A DNA stretch of 9,421 nucleotides from an uncultured Collinsella sp. (GTDB taxonomy: Bacteria > Actinomycetota > Coriobacteriia > Coriobacteriales > Coriobacteriaceae): NCBI GenBank assembly GCA_902494625.1, contig CABUUB010000066.1:1-9421 (forward strand). Reading direction: 5' to 3'. Under the pieces are notes generated by a model. That model did not search any database, was not told the DNA's origin, and was given only the letters and a program-made list of their open reading frames with translations. Below are positions 4,550 through 9,421 of this stretch, one piece after another; within the stretch, counting starts at the first letter, position 1; the number at the start of each line of letters is the position of its first letter. Made by a program: the position numbers and the translations under genes.

Positions 4550-6580
4550 GTGGCAAACGAAAACGATTACGATGGCGGCGAGATTAAGATTCTCGAAGGT
4601 CTCGAGGCCGTTCGTAAGCGCCCGGGCATGTATATCGGCTCGACGAGCGCCAGCGGTCTGCATCACCTGGTGTGGGAGATCGTTGACAACTCCGTCGACG
4701 AGGCCATGGCCGGTTTCTGCACCGAGATCCAGGTGACGGTCCACGCCGACAACTCCATCACGGTCGTCGACAACGGGCGCGGCATCCCCGTCGACGAGCA
4801 CCCTGTTAAAAAGATCCCGACGCTCGAGGTCGTCATGACGATCTTGCACGCCGGCGGTAAGTTCGATAACTCGGCCTATAAGGTTTCGGGCGGCCTGCAC
4901 GGCGTTGGTATCTCCGTCGTCAACGCACTGTCCAAGCGCGTGGTCGTTCAGGTTCGTCGCGACGGCAACACCTACGAGATGGAGTTCTCGCGCGGCAAGA
5001 CCGTTAAGAAGATGGAGGTCGTGGGCACCTCGGATTCGACGGGCACCACCGTCACCTTCTGGCCCGACGACGAGATCTTCGAGACATGCATCTACGATTT
5101 CGATACGCTGCACAACCGTCTGCAGGAGACGGCGTTCCTCAATAAGAACCTCAAAATCGTGCTGACCGACGAGCGCGAGGCGACTCCCCATGTGGAGGAG
5201 TTTTGCTACGAGGGCGGCATCATCGACTTCGTCAAGTTCCTCAACGAGGGCAAGGACGTCCCCGAGGCCTTTAAGGAGCCCATCTACATCGAGGGCAAAT
5301 CGGACCCGGACGCGCCTGTGACCAAGATGGGCGAGGTTGAGGTTTCCCTGCAGTGGAATAGCGGTTACGGCGAGAACGTCATGTCGTTTGCCAACGACAT
5401 CTACACCCCCGAGGGCGGCATGCACCTTGAGGGCTTCCGCACCGCGCTCACCCGTGTGATCAACGACTACGCGCGCAAACAGAACCTGCTCAAGGAAAAA
5501 GACGCCAACCTGACCGGCGACGATGTGCGCGAGGGCCTTTCGGCCGTTATCTCGGTCAAGCTGCCCGACCCGCAATTTGAGGGCCAGACCAAGGCCAAGC
5601 TCGGCAGCTCCTATATGCGCGCGCTGACGCTCAAGATCGTGACCGACGGCCTTGCCGATTACTTGGAGGAGCATCCCAAGCCCGCTCGCGAGATCGTCAA
5701 GAAGGCGCAGCAGGCCTGCAAGGCGCGCAATGCCGCCCGCAAGGCGCGCGAGGCGACCCGCCGCAAGAGCCTGCTCGAGACAGCTTCCCTGCCCGGTAAG
5801 CTCGCTGACTGCTCGGTGCGCGATGCCGAGCTGACTGAGCTCTTCATCGTAGAGGGCGACTCGGCAGGCGGTTCGGCCAAGGACGGCCGTCGCCGAGACA
5901 TCCAGGCGATTCTGCCCCTGCGCGGCAAGATTTTGAACGTCGAACGCGTAGGCGACCACCGCGCGTTCTCGAGTGACACCATCCAGTCGCTGATTACCGC
6001 GATCGGTTGCGGCGTCACGACGAGTGCCGGCGACGGCGGCGACTTCGATATCACCAAGGCGCGCTACCACAAGATCATCATCATGACCGATGCAGACGTC
6101 GACGGTGCGCATATCCGCATCCTGCTGCTGACGTTCTTCTACAAGTACATGCGTCCGCTGATCGATGCCGGCTACGTCTATGTTGCCTGCCCGCCCATCT
6201 TTGGCATTAAGGTGCGCAACAAGATCCACTACGTGTATCCCAACGGCCGCCAGCCCGAAGACGAGATCCTGCGCGACACCATCCAGAGTCTGGGCCTGAA
6301 CCCCGACGATAACGACGAGGACGGCAAGGCCAAGGACGGCAAGATCACCAAAAAGCGCAAGGGCTATACCGTCCAGCGCTACAAGGGCCTGGGCGAGATG
6401 GACCCCAAGCAGCTTGCCTCGACGACGATGGACCCCAAGACCCGCATCCTGCAGCGTGTGTCGATCGAGGACGCCGTGGTGGCGGACCGCGCCGTGCGCG
6501 AGCTGATGGGTTCCGAGGTCGGCTATCGCCGCGAGTACATTGAAAAACATGCGCATGACGCGCGTTTCCTTGACGCTTAA
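4550..6580 (+). CDS. gyrB: DNA gyrase subunit B
   Basis: GyrB is the ATPase subunit of the A2B2 gyrase that introduces negative supercoils. From GTG 4550 it is 676 residues. The GHKL ATPase is intact: catalytic Glu43 and Asn47 in WEIVDNSVDEA, Asp74 in DNGRGIP, HAGGKFD (100-106) and GGLHGVG (114-120). The TOPRIM domain has Glu435 in VEGDSAGG, PLRGKILNVE, and the metal-binding triad D514, D516, D518 in TDADVDGAH. The tail has YKGLGEMDPKQL. The product is longer than the usual about 640 residues. One contributor is a charged low-complexity insert at about 585-605 between the TOPRIM region and the tail; a shorter Gly-rich insert (TTSAGDGGD) precedes the DFDI segment. The gene follows a terminator and lies 11 nt before gyrA. 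ParE is less likely given the linked gyrA and origin context. Confidence 0.97.
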   Translation: MANENDYDGGEIKILEGLEAVRKRPGMYIGSTSASGLHHLVWEIVDNSVDEAMAGFCTEIQVTVHADNSITVVDNGRGIPVDEHPVKKIPTLEVVMTILHAGGKFDNSAYKVSGGLHGVGISVVNALSKRVVVQVRRDGNTYEMEFSRGKTVKKMEVVGTSDSTGTTVTFWPDDEIFETCIYDFDTLHNRLQETAFLNKNLKIVLTDEREATPHVEEFCYEGGIIDFVKFLNEGKDVPEAFKEPIYIEGKSDPDAPVTKMGEVEVSLQWNSGYGENVMSFANDIYTPEGGMHLEGFRTALTRVINDYARKQNLLKEKDANLTGDDVREGLSAVISVKLPDPQFEGQTKAKLGSSYMRALTLKIVTDGLADYLEEHPKPAREIVKKAQQACKARNAARKAREATRRKSLLETASLPGKLADCSVRDAELTELFIVEGDSAGGSAKDGRRRDIQAILPLRGKILNVERVGDHRAFSSDTIQSLITAIGCGVTTSAGDGGDFDITKARYHKIIIMTDADVDGAHIRILLLTFFYKYMRPLIDAGYVYVACPPIFGIKVRNKIHYVYPNGRQPEDEILRDTIQSLGLNPDDNDEDGKAKDGKITKKRKGYTVQRYKGLGEMDPKQLASTTMDPKTRILQRVSIEDAVVADRAVRELMGSEVGYRREYIEKHAHDARFLDA

Positions 6581-6588
6581 GAGGAGGT
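6581..6588 (+). promoter_or_regulatory. gyrA ribosome binding site
   Basis: GAGGAGGT begins directly after the gyrB stop codon and its GGAGG core ends 4 nt before GTG 6592. This strong site decides the gyrA start and makes the long N-terminal extension likely to be translated; Met88, where most GyrA proteins would begin, has only a weak upstream purine tract. Confidence 0.85.
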
Positions 6589-6591
6589 AAC

Positions 6592-9333
6592 GTGGCAGAC
6601 GATATCAACAATAACGAGGGTACGGGCGAGGCCGGCGATGCCGGTATGCCCGATGACCTGAAGCGCCTGCTTGCCCGTGCTGAGCAGGGCGAGGACGGCG
6701 ACCCGGACGCCTATAACCCCGATGCCGATGATGATGAGGAAGAGGACGACGACGGTGAGCTCGAGGAGAGCTTTGGCGAAGTCGACCGTGGCGCCTCGGC
6801 CGGCGAGGATATCAACGGCGGCCAGCTCCAGATTTCGGAGTTCGGTCGCGAGATGAAGCAGTCGTTTATCGAGTATTCGATGTCGGTTATCACGGCGCGC
6901 GCCCTGCCGGACGTGCGCGACGGCTTAAAGCCGGTGCACCGCCGCATCCTGTACGCGATGAACGAGAGCGGTATCTACCCCAACCGCCCGCACAAGAAGT
7001 CAGCTTGGACGGTCGGCGAAGTTATCGGTAAGTACCACCCGCATGGCGACTCCGCGGTCTATGAGGCCATGGTCCGCCTGGCGCAGTGGTTCTCCATGCG
7101 CACGCCGCTCATCGATGGTCACGGCAACTTCGGTAACATCGACGGCGACGGTGCGGCAGCCATGCGTTACACCGAGAGCCGCCTGGCCAAGCCCGCCATG
7201 GAACTGCTGCGTGACTTGCAGAAGGATACCGTCGACTGGCAGCCCAACTACGACGAATCGCTCGCCGAGCCCGTGGCACTGCCTGCGCGCTTCCCCAACC
7301 TGCTGGTCAACGGCAGCCAGGGCATCGCCGTCGGCATGGCCACCAACATCGCTCCGCATAATCTCACCGAGGCGATCGAGGCCACCTGCTACCTGATCGA
7401 CAACCCCGACGCCACCGTCGACGAGCTCATGCAGATCATGCCCGGTCCGGACTTCCCCACCGGCGCCATCATTATGGGCAGCGCCGGCATCAAACAGAGT
7501 TATGAGACCGGACGTGGCTCCATCACCGTGCGTGCCAAGGCGCACGTGGAGTCCACCAAGACCGGCCGCAGCCGCCTGGTCTTTACCGAGATTCCCTACA
7601 TGGTCAACAAGGGCACCCTGCAGGAGAAGATCGCCCAGCTCGTCAACGACAAGCGCATCGAGGGTATCTCGGATATGCGCGATGAGTCCAACCAGAAGGG
7701 CATCCGTCTGGTTATCGAGCTCAAGAAGGGCGTCATTCCTCAGGTCGTGCTCAACAACCTGTATAAGTACACCTCGCTGCAGACGACCTTTGGCGCCAAC
7801 AACCTGGCGCTCGTCAACGGCGTTCCCAAATGCCTGAGCCTGCGCGAGATGCTGCGGCACTACATTGACCACCAGGTCGACGTCGTCACTCGCCGCACCC
7901 GCTTTGACCTTAAGAAGGCCCAGGCCCGCGCGCATATCCTCGAGGGCTACCTGATGGCCCTCGACCATATCGATGAGGTCATTAGCATCATCCGCTCCTC
8001 GCAGACCGACTCCGAGGCCAGCAGCCGCCTGATCGAGCGCTTTGGCTTTACGCCCGAGCAGACCACGGCCATCCTCGAGATGAAGCTGCGCCGCCTGACC
8101 GGTCTGGAGCGCGACAAGATCCAGGAAGAGCTGGACGGCCTGCGCCGCGCCATCGCCTACTACGAGGACCTGCTGGCGCATGAGGAGAAGATCCTGGGCG
8201 TCATCAAGGAGGAGATGCGCGAGATCTCCAAGAAGTTCGGCGACAAGCGCCGCACCGAGATCAGCCAGGTTGAGAAGGACCTGGATGTCGAGGACCTCAT
8301 CGCCGACGAGGACATGGTCGTGACCATCACCCACACCGGCTATGTCAAGCGCATTCCGGTGGCCGCCTACCGTGCCCAGAAGCGCGGTGGCAAGGGCGTG
8401 TCGGGCGTCAACCTCAAAGAGGACGACGTTATCGACGAGATGTTCATCGCGTCCACGCACGAGTACGTGCTGTTCTTCTCGAGCAAGGGCAAGGTCTATC
8501 GCCTGAAGGTGCACGAGCTGCCGGTGGGTACGCGCCAGGCGCGCGGTACCGCGATCGTCAACCTTCTGCCCTTCGAGGAGGGCGAGAAGATCGCGAGCGT
8601 CATCAGCTGCCGCGAGTTCCCGGCCGACGAGTACCTGATGTTTGCCACCAAGAGTGGCATGGTCAAGAAGACCGTGATGAGCGCATACGACCGCAGCCGT
8701 CGCGACGGCCTGATCGCTATCAACCTGCGTGACGACGACGCGCTGCTGAACGTGCGCCGCGTGCGCGAGGGTGACAAGATCATCCTGGCTACCACCGCGG
8801 GCAAGGCGATCATGTTCTCCGAGGAGCAGGTGCGCGCCACCGGCCGCGATACCAGCGGCGTTCGCGGTATTGGTATGAAGGACGGCGTGAGCGTTCTGGG
8901 CATGGAAGTCACTAACGGCAACGGCGATCTGTTCGTCATCACCGAGCGCGGCTACGGCAAGCGCACGCCGGTCGCGGACTACCCGGAGCAGAATCGCGGC
9001 GGCCAGGGCGTCTACACCATCCAAATGACCGAGCGTAAGGGTAACCTCGCGGCCATGAAGACGGTGGGCCCGCAGCACGAGCTATTCATCGTGACGGAGG
9101 GCGCGACGGTCATTCGCGTCAAGACCGACGAGATCAGCCAGACTGGCCGCGCTACCCAGGGCGTCAAGATGATGACCGTCGACGACAACGACCGCATCTG
9201 CGCCGTAGCCCGTATGACAGCCGCCAAGGAGAAGCCCGAAGGCGAAGCCACGGAAAACGGCTCTGCCCCCGAAGAAACCCCTGTCGATCTAGGCGACGGC
9301 AACGATATGCCAGAGGATCTCCTCGACGAGTAG
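6592..9333 (+). CDS. gyrA: DNA gyrase subunit A with acidic N-terminal extension
   Basis: GyrA carries the DNA-cleaving tyrosine and DNA-wrapping domain of gyrase. Of 913 residues, about the first 75-80 are an acidic, probably disordered extension (for example D44-E59, nearly all Asp/Glu). The conserved core starts near FGREMKQSFIEYSMSV (84-99), a 71-residue offset from E. coli GyrA. ALPDVRDGLKPVHRR, IGKYHPHGDSAVYE and the catalytic Tyr193 in AMRYTE follow. The quinolone-region positions are Ser154 and Glu158, matching E. coli Ser83 and Asp87, so no classic resistance change is seen. A charged coiled-coil region lies at about 480-560. The C-terminal beta-pinwheel contains the GyrA box QKRGGKG (596-602), which marks gyrase over topoisomerase IV, and a related QNRGGQG (800-806). 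The last 37 residues (877-913) form an acidic tail. It is cotranscribed with gyrB. Confidence 0.97.
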   Translation: MADDINNNEGTGEAGDAGMPDDLKRLLARAEQGEDGDPDAYNPDADDDEEEDDDGELEESFGEVDRGASAGEDINGGQLQISEFGREMKQSFIEYSMSVITARALPDVRDGLKPVHRRILYAMNESGIYPNRPHKKSAWTVGEVIGKYHPHGDSAVYEAMVRLAQWFSMRTPLIDGHGNFGNIDGDGAAAMRYTESRLAKPAMELLRDLQKDTVDWQPNYDESLAEPVALPARFPNLLVNGSQGIAVGMATNIAPHNLTEAIEATCYLIDNPDATVDELMQIMPGPDFPTGAIIMGSAGIKQSYETGRGSITVRAKAHVESTKTGRSRLVFTEIPYMVNKGTLQEKIAQLVNDKRIEGISDMRDESNQKGIRLVIELKKGVIPQVVLNNLYKYTSLQTTFGANNLALVNGVPKCLSLREMLRHYIDHQVDVVTRRTRFDLKKAQARAHILEGYLMALDHIDEVISIIRSSQTDSEASSRLIERFGFTPEQTTAILEMKLRRLTGLERDKIQEELDGLRRAIAYYEDLLAHEEKILGVIKEEMREISKKFGDKRRTEISQVEKDLDVEDLIADEDMVVTITHTGYVKRIPVAAYRAQKRGGKGVSGVNLKEDDVIDEMFIASTHEYVLFFSSKGKVYRLKVHELPVGTRQARGTAIVNLLPFEEGEKIASVISCREFPADEYLMFATKSGMVKKTVMSAYDRSRRDGLIAINLRDDDALLNVRRVREGDKIILATTAGKAIMFSEEQVRATGRDTSGVRGIGMKDGVSVLGMEVTNGNGDLFVITERGYGKRTPVADYPEQNRGGQGVYTIQMTERKGNLAAMKTVGPQHELFIVTEGATVIRVKTDEISQTGRATQGVKMMTVDDNDRICAVARMTAAKEKPEGEATENGSAPEETPVDLGDGNDMPEDLLDE

Positions 9334-9373
9334 GTAGTCCTCTCCGGTCAAAAACATCAGACCCCATATATCG

Positions 9374-9407
9374 GCGGTCGGCGCACCTGCGCGCCGACCG
9401 CTTTTTT
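9374..9407 (+). terminator. Intrinsic terminator after gyrA
   Basis: GCGGTCGGCGC (9374-9384) pairs perfectly with GCGCCGACCGC (9391-9401) around the 6-nt loop ACCTGC, followed by six T (9402-9407). It begins 40 nt after the gyrA stop and closes the gyrBA unit. The 40-nt interval before it shows nothing else recognisable. Confidence 0.94.
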
Positions 9408-9421
9408 GAAAACCTAGGGAC

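Noticed and set aside
4499..6556. Long antisense open frame over gyrB (685 codons)
   Set aside because: It is the same codon-bias shadow; its translation resembles no known family and gyrB on the other strand has all catalytic motifs.
7021..7080. Quinolone-resistance change in GyrA
   Set aside because: The positions equal to E. coli Ser83 and Asp87 are Ser and Glu; Glu at the second is the normal state in many Gram-positive bacteria.
7000..9078. Long antisense open frame over gyrA (692 codons)
   Set aside because: It is a shadow of the GC-rich third positions of gyrA, with no domain or ribosome binding site.
4550..9333. Topoisomerase IV (parE/parC) instead of gyrase
   Set aside because: A full GyrA box QKRGGKG is present and the pair sits beside dnaA-dnaN-recF, the standard place for gyrBA.

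Overview
The window is a replication-origin locus from a moderately high-GC bacterium, in the order dnaA (5' end missing) - oriC-like intergenic region - dnaN - recF - DUF721/DciA-type gene - gyrB - gyrA, all on the + strand. This order is typical of Actinomycetota. The divergent DnaA, the heavy use of GTG starts and the protein style suggest class Coriobacteriia, perhaps Collinsella or a relative. That placement comes from recognition, not from a search.

Positions 3-1436 hold DnaA from its disordered linker through the AAA+ and DNA-binding domains; domain I lies upstream. Inside the linker coding sequence, 71-86, is a 14/16 match to the ParB site parS. Positions 1437-1674 are non-coding and look like oriC. 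They hold several non-canonical DnaA-box-like 9-mers. Next to dnaN there are two abutting box-like 9-mers, a 3-bp spacer, five perfect DnaA-trio triplets and an AT-rich stretch. This resembles the basal unwinding system of Bacillus subtilis, in the same position and orientation.

Positions 1675-4444 form a tight dnaN-recF-DUF721 cluster: 9 nt between dnaN and recF, and a 14-nt overlap between recF and DUF721. It ends at a strong intrinsic terminator (4471-4500). gyrB and gyrA follow as a two-gene unit (4550-9333), each starting at GTG 4 nt after GGAGG, closed by a second strong terminator (9374-9407).

The genes cover initiation (DnaA), probable helicase loading (DUF721/DciA), the sliding clamp (DnaN), gap and fork repair (RecF) and supercoil control (GyrBA). 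They are ordinary housekeeping genes. The points that stand out are the parS-like site in dnaA, the trio-type unwinding module with non-consensus boxes and a matching D-to-N change in the DnaA recognition motif, an acidic extension of about 70 residues at the N-terminus of GyrA, and a small charged insertion near the GyrB C-terminus. I saw no mobile element, CRISPR array, tRNA or rRNA.
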